Below, piece by piece: positions 17,381 through 24,991 of a DNA stretch of 64,000 bases. This DNA is from Methylomarinovum tepidoasis (GTDB taxonomy: Bacteria; Pseudomonadota; Gammaproteobacteria; Methylococcales; Methylothermaceae), in NCBI RefSeq assembly GCF_030294985.1, contig NZ_AP024718.1, positions 62,001-126,000 on the forward strand, read 5' to 3'. The notes beneath the pieces were generated by a model. The model was not told the DNA's origin, made no database searches, and was given only the letters and a program-made list of their open reading frames with translations. The position numbers and the translations under genes are program-made. How positions within the stretch are numbered: position 1 is the stretch's first letter; the number at the start of each line of letters is the position of its first letter.

Positions 17381-17737
17381 ATGCGACCGAGAGCCATTTT
17401 CCTGCTTTGCTTTGCCGTGGCGGCGATGACCCTACCCAAATTCTTCAACGCCCTGTATGCGATCTTCGTCACCCCGGGGCTGTACTCGGCCGTCTGGCTG
17501 ATCAGCAACGCGCTGGTGCTGATTTCCTGCTACGGCCTGTGGCAGATGCGCCGCTGGGGCGTCTATCTGTTCCTGGTGGGCTGGGGGCTGAAACTGGCCG
17601 GGATCCTGTGGTTCCCGGTGACCCAGGGCCGAAGCCAGTGGCTGTTCTGGTTCCCGCTCATCGTTATGCTGGTGTATCTCGCCGTGGTGGCCCACTACTG
17701 GCAGGACATGGACGGCAAGGCGCGGGAAACTGATTGA
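17381..17737 (+). CDS. Small four-helix membrane protein, function unknown
   Basis: 118 residues with about four hydrophobic segments (FLLCFAVAAMTL; LYSAVWLISNALVLISCYGL; VYLFLVGWGLKLAGILW; WLFWFPLIVMLVYLAVVAHYW) and a short charged C-terminus, so an integral inner-membrane protein. An AGGAG sits 9 nt upstream of the ATG. It stands alone between the divergently oriented gene at 15400-17259 and the convergent formate dehydrogenase cytochrome gene. The family was not recognised. Confidence 0.6.
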   Translation: MRPRAIFLLCFAVAAMTLPKFFNALYAIFVTPGLYSAVWLISNALVLISCYGLWQMRRWGVYLFLVGWGLKLAGILWFPVTQGRSQWLFWFPLIVMLVYLAVVAHYWQDMDGKARETD

Positions 17738-17741
17738 ACGG

Positions 17742-18767
17742 CTAGTCGGCATCCGGACGGAAGAAGTGGGCAGGACGCTCTATCTCGGGGCGTTCCCCCT
17801 GCCGGGGAAGCCGGCCGGCCTGCTGCAATTCCTCCAGCCACAGATCGTGATGCTGCCGGGCCCAGGACAGATCGACCTTCCCTGAGATCATGCCTTCCAA
17901 CGCGCCCTCGGTGCCCAGGGTGCCGATGTAGATGTGCCCCAGAGAGGCGGCCATGACGATCAGAGCCGCGGCGACGTGGAGGATATGGCTCAACTGCAGG
18001 GATTCGCGCTCGAGGCCGAACAGGGGCAGATCGAGAAGCAGGCCGGTGACCGAGACCACCGCCCCCACGGTCATCAGCAGCCAGAACCAGGCTTTCTCAC
18101 CGGCGTTCATGCGCCCGGCATGGGGATGGCCGCCGCCGAACAGGCCGCCGAAGGACTTGAACCAGTCCCAGTCGATCTTCCGCCACAGGTTGTCGCGGAA
18201 CCAGGTCAGGCCCATGACGATCAGACAGGCGACGAACAGGGGGCCGATGAGATTGTGGGTAAATTTGGCGATGGCGAGATAGGCGGCGAAGGTCTCGTGA
18301 CCGATCAGGGGGATCAGCAGCCGGCGGCCGTAGAGCAGGCTCAGGCCGGTAAGGCTCAGGAGGATGAACAGGACCGCAGTAGCCCAGTGCAGCACCCGCT
18401 CCCCCAGGCTCCAGCGCAGCACCCGGATGCCGGTGCGGGGCTTTTCCAGCCGCTGGGGACCGTGAAGCAGATGAAACAGCCCCAGAATCAGCACCACACC
18501 ACCGAGCACCAGCCCTCCGGCCCAGGACAGTGGCCCGTTGCGCCAGCGGCGCCAGACCTCGCCGGAGGCCTGGATCAGCTCGCCGCTTTCCAGGCCACGC
18601 ACCGCGCTGTAGCCTTCCACCCCTTCGCGCACCTGGCGCCACAGCTCGGCGCGGGGGTTGTTCCAGTCGACGGTCGCCGCCACCAGCCCCACCGACAGCA
18701 GCAACAGGACCAGCCCGGTGACCTGCCAGAGTCTGCGGTTTCGTATCGATGACATCACGGCAGCCAT
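17742..18767 (-). CDS. fdhC: Formate dehydrogenase cytochrome b556 (gamma) subunit
   Basis: This is the membrane di-haem cytochrome b that passes electrons from the periplasmic Fe-S subunit to the quinone pool. The 341 residues have an N-terminal helix and extra periplasmic region, then the FdnI-like four-helix core. Haem-ligand His candidates are RVLHWATAVLFILLSLTGL, AKFTHNLIGPLFVACL and QLSHILHVAAALIVMAASLGH, followed by the family-typical IYIGTLGTEGALEGMISGKVD. It lies 2 bp after the small lipoprotein gene and is the last gene of the fdh operon. Confidence 0.92.
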   Translation of the reverse strand: MAAVMSSIRNRRLWQVTGLVLLLLSVGLVAATVDWNNPRAELWRQVREGVEGYSAVRGLESGELIQASGEVWRRWRNGPLSWAGGLVLGGVVLILGLFHLLHGPQRLEKPRTGIRVLRWSLGERVLHWATAVLFILLSLTGLSLLYGRRLLIPLIGHETFAAYLAIAKFTHNLIGPLFVACLIVMGLTWFRDNLWRKIDWDWFKSFGGLFGGGHPHAGRMNAGEKAWFWLLMTVGAVVSVTGLLLDLPLFGLERESLQLSHILHVAAALIVMAASLGHIYIGTLGTEGALEGMISGKVDLSWARQHHDLWLEELQQAGRLPRQGERPEIERPAHFFRPDAD

Positions 18768-18769
18768 GG

Positions 18770-19075
18770 TCAGCGGTCCGTCTGTACCATCAGCGCCCGT
18801 TTGCGCAGGGTTGCAGCATCGGGATAGTGTTCGTGGACATCCGCCTTGCCGGCATACTCGGGATTGCGGTCGAAAACCCGGTCGGCTTCACGCTCGCAGG
18901 CAGCCAAGCCGGCAACCACTCCCAGCAAAAGGGTAAAAGCACAGCGCCGCCAAGCGTCTCCGGCCGTCCGGCTGGAGGGCATACCCGGCCTGGATGGCCG
19001 GGTTTCGAGCCTACAGGGACGTACGTGCGGCGTCCCGGAAGCCAGACGGCCAGAGACGCTTCCCCACCACTTCAT
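18770..19075 (-). CDS. Small lipoprotein of the formate dehydrogenase operon, with repeat-encoded N-terminal segment
   Basis: The C-terminal 58 residues form a lipoprotein-like protein: RRCAFTLLLGVVAGLAACE carries a signal sequence and lipobox LAAC, followed by a charged segment ending RALMVQTDR. The ATG at 19075 overlaps the fdhB stop (ATGA) and has GGGAGAAG upstream, giving 101 residues. However, about residues 6-41 are encoded by a copy of the intergenic hairpin repeat (18953-19060), putting an Arg/Pro-rich stretch before the signal. An in-frame ATG at 18982, inside the repeat, would give a 70-residue protein with a more ordinary signal peptide. The repeat probably inserted near the original start. 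The function is unknown; position suggests a role in formate dehydrogenase maturation or anchoring. Confidence 0.6.
   Translation of the reverse strand: MKWWGSVSGRLASGTPHVRPCRLETRPSRPGMPSSRTAGDAWRRCAFTLLLGVVAGLAACEREADRVFDRNPEYAGKADVHEHYPDAATLRKRALMVQTDR
18953..19060. repeat. Long-hairpin repeat, copy A (inside the small fdh lipoprotein gene)
   Basis: Outer stem arms 18953-18973 and 19040-19060 pair over 21 bp with two mismatches, both becoming G-U pairs in RNA from the minus strand. The conserved core holds an inner hairpin CCCGGCC-TGGAT-GGCCGGG (18984-19002), then CGAGCCTACAGGG and GCGGCGTCC. The core is shared with copies B, C and D; the outer stem sequence is not. Confidence 0.85.
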
Positions 19076-19686
19076 GGTTTCTTCTCCCCATAAGCCGGCC
19101 CCCACCCCCACGGCACCTTGGGCTGGGCCGGTTTTTCGTCGCGGTCGGCGCGGCGCACCACCCGCTCGCGGAAGATGTCGGCGATGACGTCGCCGTCGCC
19201 TGCCAGCAGGGCCTTGGTGGAACACATCTCGGCGCACAGCGGCAGCTTGCCCTCGGCCAGACGGTTGCGGCCGTACTTCTCGAATTCGGCCTCGGAAAAG
19301 TCTTCCTCGGGGCCGCCGGCGCAGAAGGTGCATTTGTCCATCTTGCCCCGGACCCCGAAGGTGCCGTTCTGGGGGAACTGGGGGGCGCCGAAGGGGCAGG
19401 CGTAGAAACAGTAGCCGCAACCGATGCACAGATCCTTGTCGTGCAGCACCACCCCGTCCTCGGTGACGTAGAAGCAGTCCACCGGGCAGACGGCAGCGCA
19501 AGGTGGGTCGGAACAGTGCATGCAGGCCACCGAGATGGATTTCTCCCCCGGCTGGCCGTCGTCAAGGGTCACCACCCGGCGGCGGTTGACCCCCCAGGGC
19601 ACTTCGTGCTCGTTCTTGCAGGCGGTGACGCAGGCGTTGCATTCGATGCAGCGCTCGTCGTCACAGAGAAACTTCATCCGCGCCAT
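19072..19686 (-). CDS. fdhB: Formate dehydrogenase iron-sulfur (beta) subunit
   Basis: This subunit transfers electrons from the catalytic subunit to the cytochrome b through four [4Fe-4S] clusters. The 204 residues contain CIECNACVTACK, CMHCSDPPCAAVCP, CIGCGYCFYACP and a C-terminal CTFC...CAEMC set. Unlike E. coli FdnH it lacks a C-terminal membrane helix. The start at 19686 (MARMKFLCDDERC) has GGGGGAG upstream; the longer frame to 19788 only reads through repeat B. Its stop overlaps the lipoprotein start. Confidence 0.95.
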   Translation of the reverse strand: MARMKFLCDDERCIECNACVTACKNEHEVPWGVNRRRVVTLDDGQPGEKSISVACMHCSDPPCAAVCPVDCFYVTEDGVVLHDKDLCIGCGYCFYACPFGAPQFPQNGTFGVRGKMDKCTFCAGGPEEDFSEAEFEKYGRNRLAEGKLPLCAEMCSTKALLAGDGDVIADIFRERVVRRADRDEKPAQPKVPWGWGPAYGEKKP

Positions 19687-19701
19687 GGGACTCCCCCTTG
19701 C

Positions 19702-19803
19702 TGTGCCGGGAAAGGGGTTCCAGGGACGCCGCAAGTACATCCCTGTAGGCTCGAAACCCGGCCATCCAGGCCGGGTACGCCCTTCCACCCCTTTCCCGGC
19801 ACA
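19702..19803. repeat. Long-hairpin repeat, copy B (fdhA-fdhB gap)
   Basis: Outer arms 19702-19718 and 19787-19803 are a perfect 17-bp inverted repeat (TGTGCCGGGAAAGGGGT). The core is in the opposite orientation to copy A: GACGCCGCAAGTACATCCCT, GTAGGCTCG, then the CCCGGCC-ATCCA-GGCCGGG hairpin. It begins just upstream of the fdhB Shine-Dalgarno sequence. Confidence 0.9.
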
Positions 19804-19828
19804 CCAACGCCAGCCCGGTGCCGAGACA

Positions 19829-19929
19829 GGGAAGGGGAGCCGTTTTTCGGGGTGTACGCGGCCCGGACGGCCGCGTACAAGCCTCCAGGTAAGGATTCAC
19901 GGCGTCCCCGAAAAACGGGTCCCCTTCCC
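19829..19929. repeat. Long-hairpin repeat, copy C (fdhA-fdhB gap)
   Basis: Outer arms 19829-19852 and 19906-19929 pair at 23 of 24 positions. The inner hairpin TGTACGCGGCC-CGGAC-GGCCGCGTACA (19853-19879) is perfect and differs from the other copies by paired changes (GCGGCC/GGCCGC instead of CCCGGCC/GGCCGGG). AAGCCTCCAGG and ATTCACGGCGTCC follow. It starts 25 bp from copy B, so the two fill most of the 274-bp gap between fdhA and fdhB. Confidence 0.9.
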
Positions 19930-19960
19930 CACCTTGTCAGAAACTGCTGGCCCATGGGCA

Positions 19961-22810
19961 TCAACCTCCCCGCTTGAGCCGGCACAGGGACACCTTGGTC
20001 TCCTGCATCATGGTGACCGCATCGTAGCCATAGGTGAACACCGTGTTACAGGCCTCCCCGCGCACATAAGGGGCAGTGCCCTCGGGATAGCGGGGCTTGA
20101 GGTCCATCCCCTCCCACCAGCCGCCGAAGTGGAATGGCATGAACACCGTCCCCCGCGGCACCCGGCGGGTGACGAAAGCCGTCACCAGGATGCGCCCCCC
20201 CTCCGGCCCCTCGACCCACACCTTGCCCCCGTGGCGCAGGCCGGCATCGTTGGCGTCGGCCGGATGCACCTCCACGAACATCTCGGGCTGGAGCTCCGCC
20301 AGCCAGGGATTGGAGCGGGTCTCCTCGCCCCCGCCCTCGTATTCCACCAGCCGCCCGGAGGTCATCACCAGCGGAAACTCGCGGGAAAAATCGATCTCCT
20401 GGATCGAGCGGTACCGGGTCGGCAGGCGGTAGAAACGCTTGCGGTCAGGATAGGTGGGATAGTCCCGGACCAGATCGCGGCGGCGGGTGTAGATCGGCTC
20501 GCGGTGAACCGGGACGGGATCGGGGAAGGTCCAGACGATGCAGCGGGCCTTGGCGTTGCCGTAAGGGGCGCAGCCGTGGGCGATCGCCACCCGCTGGATG
20601 CCGCCGGAAAGATCGGTCTTCCAGTTCCGCCCTTCCGCCTCCCGCTTTTCCTCCGGCGTCAGGTCGTCCCACCAGCCCAGTTTCTTCAACAATTTGTCGG
20701 AGAATTCGGGATAGCCGTCCCGGATCTCCGAACCTTTGGTGTAACTGTCCTCGGCCAGCAGGCTGACGCCGTTGCGCTCCACCCCGAACCGGGCCCGGAA
20801 CGGCAGCCCGCCTTCGGCCACCGGCTTGCTCAGGTCGTAGAGAATCGGCGTGCCCGGATGCTTGAGTTCCGCTTTGCCCCAGCAGGGCCAGGGCAGGCCG
20901 TAGTATTCGCCGTCGCAGGGGCCGCCCTCGGCCTTCAGGGTGGTGGTGTCGAAGGTGTGCCAGTGCTGCTGCTGGTTTTTCAGGCGCTCAGGGCTGATGC
21001 CGGTGTAACCGATGCTCCAGGCGCCGCGGTTGATCTCCCGCAGGACGTCCTCGATCACCGGTTCGTCACCCTCGACGCGGATGTTCCTGGTCAGCTCGGC
21101 GGCGAAACCCAGCTTTTTCGCCAGCCGGTACATCGTCACGTGATCGGGCTGGGACTCGAACAACGGCTCGATCACCCGATCGCGCCACTGCACCGAGCGG
21201 TTGGAGGCGGTCACCGAGCCGCGGGTTTCGAATTGGGTGCAGGCCGGCAGCAGATAGGTGTCGTTCTGGCGCGCGTGCATCACCGCCGACACCGTGGGAT
21301 AGGGGTCGATGACCACCAAAAGGTCCAGCTTCTCGAAGGCCCGCTTCATCTCCGGCCCACGGGTCTGGCTGTTGGGGGCGTGGCCCCAGAAGATCATGGC
21401 GCGGAGGTTGTCCCGCTGGGACAGGTTGGCCTTGTCCTCCAGCACCCCGTCGATCCAGCGCGACACCGGGATGCCGGGCATGAACATCGTCCGGCTCCTG
21501 CCGCCCTTGCCGTCCGGGTATTCGGCCGGGTCGAAGCGGGACGAAAGCCAATCGTAGTCCACGTTCCACACCCGCGCCCAGTGGCGCCAGGCCCCTTCCG
21601 ACAGGCCGTAGTAACCGGGCAGGGTGTGGGCGTTGGGCCCCACGTCGGTGGCTCCCTGGACGTTGTCGTGGCCGCGGAAGATGTTGGTGCCGCCGCCGGC
21701 CACCCCCATGTTGCCCAGGGCCAGCTGAAGGATGCACAGGAGGCGGGTCTGGTTGGTGCCGTGGTGGTGCTGGGTGATGCCCATGCACCAGACCACGGTG
21801 CCGGGGCGGTTTTCGGCCAGCGTCTTGGCCACCTGACGCACCTGCGCCTCCGGTACCCCGCAGACCCGCTCCACCTCCTTGGGCGACCACTTTTTCGCCT
21901 CCTTACGGATCGCCTCCATGCCATAGACCCGGCGGCGGATGAAATCGGTATCCTCCCAGCCGTTCTCGAAGATGTGCCACAACAGACCGTAGACGAAGGC
22001 AACATCGCCGCCGGGGCGGATGCGCACGTACTGGTCGGCATGGGCGGCGGTACGGGTGAAGCGGGGATCGACCACGATCAGACGGGCGCCTTTTTCCCTG
22101 GCGCGGAACACGTGCTGCATCGACACCGGATGGGCCTCGGCCGGGTTGCCGCCGATGACGAGGATGGCGCGGCTGTTGTGGATGTCGTTGTAGGAATTGG
22201 TCATCGCCCCGTAGCCCCAGGTGTTGGCCACGCCGGCGACGGTGGTGGAATGGCAGATGCGGGCCTGATGGTCGACGTTGTTGGTGCCCCACAGGGCGAC
22301 GAACTTGCGCAGCAGATAGGCCTGCTCGTTGTTGTGCTTGGAGGAGCCGAGCCAGTAGACCGAATCGGGCCCGGATTCCTCGCGGATATGCAAGAGCCTG
22401 TCGCCGATCTCGTCGATGGCCTGCGCCCAGGTGATTCTCCGCCACTGACCGTTCACCTTCTTCAGCGGATACTTGAGGCGCTTGTCCCCCCGGCCATGAT
22501 CGCGCACCGAGGCCCCCTTGGCGCAATGGGCGCCGAGGTTGAAGGGATGGTCGAAGGCCGGCTCCTGCCCCACCCAGACGCCATTTTGGACCTCGGCGAT
22601 CACCCCACAGCCCACCGAGCAATGGGTGCAGACGCTGCGCACCTGTTTGACTTCGGGCTGGGATGCGACCGACTCTTCGGCCCCGGCCTTGCGCATGAGC
22701 TTGAACGGCAGGGCGGCGGCCAGGGATGCGCCGCCGACGGTCACGGAAGTGCGCTGTAGGAAGGTGCGGCGGTCGATGCGTCCGGGGGTGCGGCGTTTCA
22801 GCGTCATCAT
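19961..22810 (-). CDS. fdhA: Formate dehydrogenase catalytic (alpha) subunit, cysteine form, Tat-exported
   Basis: This is the periplasmic molybdopterin enzyme oxidising formate to CO2. From the ATG at 22810 it has 949 residues: Tat signal RRTFLQ (14-19), [4Fe-4S] ligands Cys61, 64, 68 and 96 (CTHCSVGC; HCAKGAS), and the metal ligand Cys186 in QARICHSTTVAG where E. coli FdnG has selenocysteine. MGD-binding segments include NPAEAHPVSM, VVWCMGITQHHHGTNQ and the C-terminal TSGRLVEYEGGGEETRSNP. The start overlaps the stop of the small Tat protein upstream (GGATGATG). The longer frame to 23182 merely reads across that gene. The moaC, D and E genes at 29.9-31.1 kb serve its cofactor. Confidence 0.96.
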   Translation of the reverse strand: MMTLKRRTPGRIDRRTFLQRTSVTVGGASLAAALPFKLMRKAGAEESVASQPEVKQVRSVCTHCSVGCGVIAEVQNGVWVGQEPAFDHPFNLGAHCAKGASVRDHGRGDKRLKYPLKKVNGQWRRITWAQAIDEIGDRLLHIREESGPDSVYWLGSSKHNNEQAYLLRKFVALWGTNNVDHQARICHSTTVAGVANTWGYGAMTNSYNDIHNSRAILVIGGNPAEAHPVSMQHVFRAREKGARLIVVDPRFTRTAAHADQYVRIRPGGDVAFVYGLLWHIFENGWEDTDFIRRRVYGMEAIRKEAKKWSPKEVERVCGVPEAQVRQVAKTLAENRPGTVVWCMGITQHHHGTNQTRLLCILQLALGNMGVAGGGTNIFRGHDNVQGATDVGPNAHTLPGYYGLSEGAWRHWARVWNVDYDWLSSRFDPAEYPDGKGGRSRTMFMPGIPVSRWIDGVLEDKANLSQRDNLRAMIFWGHAPNSQTRGPEMKRAFEKLDLLVVIDPYPTVSAVMHARQNDTYLLPACTQFETRGSVTASNRSVQWRDRVIEPLFESQPDHVTMYRLAKKLGFAAELTRNIRVEGDEPVIEDVLREINRGAWSIGYTGISPERLKNQQQHWHTFDTTTLKAEGGPCDGEYYGLPWPCWGKAELKHPGTPILYDLSKPVAEGGLPFRARFGVERNGVSLLAEDSYTKGSEIRDGYPEFSDKLLKKLGWWDDLTPEEKREAEGRNWKTDLSGGIQRVAIAHGCAPYGNAKARCIVWTFPDPVPVHREPIYTRRRDLVRDYPTYPDRKRFYRLPTRYRSIQEIDFSREFPLVMTSGRLVEYEGGGEETRSNPWLAELQPEMFVEVHPADANDAGLRHGGKVWVEGPEGGRILVTAFVTRRVPRGTVFMPFHFGGWWEGMDLKPRYPEGTAPYVRGEACNTVFTYGYDAVTMMQETKVSLCRLKRGG

Positions 22811-22980
22811 CCCCTCGCGGTCCGATAGTAACGGCGGATGTGGTCGGTCTCGCGGTAGCCGGACGGCTTCTCCACGCCCGGTCCGCCGGGGATTTCCTCC
22901 CGGCGCCTTCCCAAAGCCGCGGTGGTGACGGCAACCCCTCCAGCCCCGAGCAGGCTCTGTAGAAAGCGGCGACGTTTCAT
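22807..22980 (-). CDS. Small Tat-signal protein at the head of the fdh operon
   Basis: A 57-residue product, MKRRRFLQSLLGAGGVAVTT followed by AALGRRREEIPGGPGVEKPS and an end rich in Tyr and Arg (HIRRYYRTARG). RRRFLQ matches the Tat consensus. Short Tat-signal proteins of this sort commonly precede catalytic subunits of this formate dehydrogenase class, and they have no cofactor motif. The stop overlaps the fdhA start by 4 bp, so the two are translationally coupled. It could ride with FdhA through the Tat pore or act as an assembly factor (inference). GAGGAG lies about 11 nt upstream of the start. Confidence 0.75.
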   Translation of the reverse strand: MKRRRFLQSLLGAGGVAVTTAALGRRREEIPGGPGVEKPSGYRETDHIRRYYRTARG

Positions 22981-23009
22981 AGGCGCGCTCCTCCTCGGTT
23001 TTTGCCGTC

Positions 23010-23038
23010 ATTAAACCGCCACGGCCACACGGCGTCAA
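23010..23038 (-). promoter_or_regulatory. Sigma-70 promoter of the formate dehydrogenase operon
   Basis: On the minus strand, TTGACG (23033-23038) and TTTAAT (23010-23015) are separated by 17 nt, each 5/6 to consensus, ending 29 bp before the ATG of the first operon gene. No operator-like palindrome was seen beside it. Confidence 0.65.
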
Positions 23039-23105
23039 CGGCGTTTGCAGTCCTCTCCACGATGTAGCAAACTTTGCCGATTTCCATTTTCCGCAAGGAG
23101 ATACC

Positions 23106-23966
23106 ATGCTCGACCCCAACCGCTGGTTCACCGAGATCGACGAGGACAACCACAGCGCTTTTTCCCTCCAGATCAAACGCAAACTGCACGAGGAGCAGAC
23201 CCCGTTCCAAAAGATCGAGATCTACGAAACCGTCGGCTTCGGCAACCTGATGGTGATCGACGGCTTCGTCATGCTGTCGAGCCGCGACAACTTTCTCTAT
23301 CACGAGATGATGACCCACCCGGTGCTCTACAGCCATCCCGACCCCAAACGGGTGTGGATCATCGGCGGCGGCGACTGCGGCAGTCTGCAGGAAGTCCTCA
23401 AACACCCGGAGGTGGAAAACGCCATCCAGATCGAGATCGACGAGCGCGTCACCCGCCTTTCCGAGCGGTACTTTCCGGAGCTGTGCCAGGCCAACGACGA
23501 CCCCCGCGCTCAGTTGAAATTCGAGGACGGCATCCAATGGGTCAGGGAGGCGCCGGCAGGCAGCGTCGATGTCATCATCGTCGACAGCACCGACCCGCTG
23601 GGACCGGGCGAAGGGCTGTTCACGGAAGGCTTCTACCGCGACTGCCTCAGGTGCCTGGGCGACGACGGTCTGTTGATCCAGCAAAGCGAATCGCCCCTGT
23701 TCCATCCCCACATCCTCCATCCCATGCGCAAGGCGATGAAGGCGGCCGGTTTCCGGGAGGTGAAGACCCTGTTCTTCCCTCAACCGGTATACCCGTCGGG
23801 CTGGTGGAGCGGGACGGTGGCCGCCAAGACGGCCATCGGCCAGCCACGGGAGGCGGACATCCTGGATAAGCCCTTCCCCACCCGCTATTACAATCTGGAC
23901 ATTCACCGCGCCGCCTTCGCCGCGCCCAACTGCTTTCTGGAAGCGGTGGCAAGGGAAGAAAACTGA
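23106..23966 (+). CDS. speE: Spermidine synthase
   Basis: SpeE transfers an aminopropyl group from decarboxylated SAM to putrescine. The 286 residues have the N-terminal FTEIDEDNHSAFSLQIK, the GGGDCGSLQEVLKHP nucleotide motif (usual GGGDGG is GGGDCG), EIDERVTRLSERYFPE and VIIVDSTDPLGPGEGLFT, the aminopropyltransferase signature. AAGGAGAT lies 4 nt upstream of the ATG. The partner decarboxylase speD is in the window at 42127 rather than adjacent. Confidence 0.96.
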   Translation: MLDPNRWFTEIDEDNHSAFSLQIKRKLHEEQTPFQKIEIYETVGFGNLMVIDGFVMLSSRDNFLYHEMMTHPVLYSHPDPKRVWIIGGGDCGSLQEVLKHPEVENAIQIEIDERVTRLSERYFPELCQANDDPRAQLKFEDGIQWVREAPAGSVDVIIVDSTDPLGPGEGLFTEGFYRDCLRCLGDDGLLIQQSESPLFHPHILHPMRKAMKAAGFREVKTLFFPQPVYPSGWWSGTVAAKTAIGQPREADILDKPFPTRYYNLDIHRAAFAAPNCFLEAVAREEN

Positions 23967-23993
23967 GAAAAACGGGCGGCCTGCGCCGCCCGT
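23966..23993. terminator. Terminator between speE and cytochrome c
   Basis: ACGGGCGGC-CTGC-GCCGCCCGT (23972-23993) is a perfect 9-bp stem. On the minus strand it is followed by TTTTTC, so it ends the cytochrome c gene; on the plus strand it starts 5 bp after the speE stop but has no T run, so it may only partly stop speE transcripts. Confidence 0.7.
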
Positions 23994-24004
23994 TCAGTCG
24001 GGTT

Positions 24005-24328
24005 TCAGGGACAGGGTTTCAGACTGCTGTAAAAGGCCGCCAGATCGGCGATGTCCCCCTCGCTCAGGCCGGCGGCCATGCCGTTCATCAGCGGGGCCTG
24101 GCGGGTCTTGTCGCGGTAAGCCTTCAGGGCCTTCTCCAGATAGGGGGCCTTCTGGCCGGCAAGGTTCGGATAGGAAGTGCCCGGCGCACTGATCCCATTG
24201 ACGCCATGACAGCCGATGCAACCTTTGCTCTGGGAAATCTTCCGCCCCGCGTCCGCATCGGCGCAAAGGACAGCATTTCCCCACAGGCTGCCGACCATCA
24301 ATGCTACAATGGAAAAGGCTTTTCTCAT
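24005..24328 (-). CDS. Periplasmic class I monohaem cytochrome c
   Basis: The 107 residues carry a signal peptide (MRKAFSIVALMVGSLWGNAV, cleavage near LCA-DAD) and one haem site CIGCH (Cys37, Cys40, His41), followed by GVNGISAPGTSYPNLAGQK and a likely Met ligand in APLMNGMAAGLSEGD. It resembles the c-type domains of cytochrome c4/c553, acting as a periplasmic electron carrier. GAGGAGGAA lies upstream of the ATG. It diverges from the MarR-like gene across 12 bp, so the two may be co-controlled. Confidence 0.9.
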   Translation of the reverse strand: MRKAFSIVALMVGSLWGNAVLCADADAGRKISQSKGCIGCHGVNGISAPGTSYPNLAGQKAPYLEKALKAYRDKTRQAPLMNGMAAGLSEGDIADLAAFYSSLKPCP

Positions 24329-24340
24329 CGTTCCTCCTCA

Positions 24341-24934
24341 ATGGACACCCTGCATATGAAGACTGCTGAAGTTTACAAATATCTGGAGCGCATCGACAAT
24401 CTGCTTCGCGCCGAGGTCCGCCAGGGCGATACCAAACTCCAGCCGGTACAGCTGGAAATTCTCCACTATCTCAGCATCTGCAACCGTCACAGCAACATCC
24501 CGGCGGCCGTCACCGAATACCTGGGGCTGACCAAGGGGACGGTCTCCCAGACCCTGACGGTCCTGGAATCCAAGGGACTGATCGAGAAAGTTCCGGACAC
24601 CCGGGACCGCCGTGTCGTCCACCTGTTCCTGACCGAACAGGGCAAGGCCGTGGTTGCCACTTCCCTGCCGCCGACAACCCTGAAACAAGGGCTGGGCTTC
24701 ATGGCGCCGGAGGCACGCGAACAGCTGGCCCGGGGGCTGGCCGCTTTGCTGGAGGGGATGCAGGCCGCCCGCCAATACAAAGCGTTCGGCGTCTGTGGCG
24801 CCTGTGCGTATCTGCGTGAAACCGAAACCGGCCACTGCTGCGATCTCACCGGCCTGCCGTTGGAAACTGAACAGCTGCGGCAGATCTGCCGCGAATTCCA
24901 GCCCGCCGCAGGCGAGGGCGAACAGGCGGCCTGA
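24341..24934 (+). CDS. MarR-family regulator with a Cys-rich C-terminal tail
   Basis: A 197-residue winged-helix protein: LQPVQLEILHYLSICN, TEYLGLTKGTVSQTLTVLESKG (recognition helix) and KVPDTRDRRVVHLFLTEQG (wing) are MarR-type. It differs from usual MarR proteins (about 140-150 residues) in a C-terminal extension with five Cys: CGAC (152, 155), CC (166, 167) and Cys183, which could bind a metal or Fe-S cluster or sense redox state. The start may be 24341 (MDTLHMKT) or 24356 (MKTAEVYK); neither has a clear ribosome-binding site. It diverges from a cytochrome c gene only 12 bp away, a likely target (inference). Confidence 0.82.
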   Translation: MDTLHMKTAEVYKYLERIDNLLRAEVRQGDTKLQPVQLEILHYLSICNRHSNIPAAVTEYLGLTKGTVSQTLTVLESKGLIEKVPDTRDRRVVHLFLTEQGKAVVATSLPPTTLKQGLGFMAPEAREQLARGLAALLEGMQAARQYKAFGVCGACAYLRETETGHCCDLTGLPLETEQLRQICREFQPAAGEGEQAA

Positions 24935-24956
24935 CGCGCCCGGCCGCCGGTGCCGG

Positions 24957-24983
24957 AAAAGGCCGGCTTGTCGCCGGCCTTTT
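24957..24983. terminator. Bidirectional terminator between marR-like gene and amtB
   Basis: AAAAGGCCGGC-TTGTC-GCCGGCCTTTT, an 11-bp perfect stem with A4/T4 ends, lies between two convergent genes (stops at 24934 and 24992) and can serve both strands. Confidence 0.85.
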
Positions 24984-24991
24984 CGCATCCC

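Noticed and set aside
19520-22759. A 1079-codon open frame on the plus strand opposite fdhB and fdhA
   Set aside because: Opposite clear formate dehydrogenase genes; the product is low-complexity His/Val/Gly/Ala-rich, a shadow of high-GC codon bias.
19961-22810. Possible selenocysteine (UGA) in formate dehydrogenase
   Set aside because: The metal-ligand position is a Cys codon (QARICHSTTV) and no in-frame TGA occurs, so the enzyme is the cysteine form.
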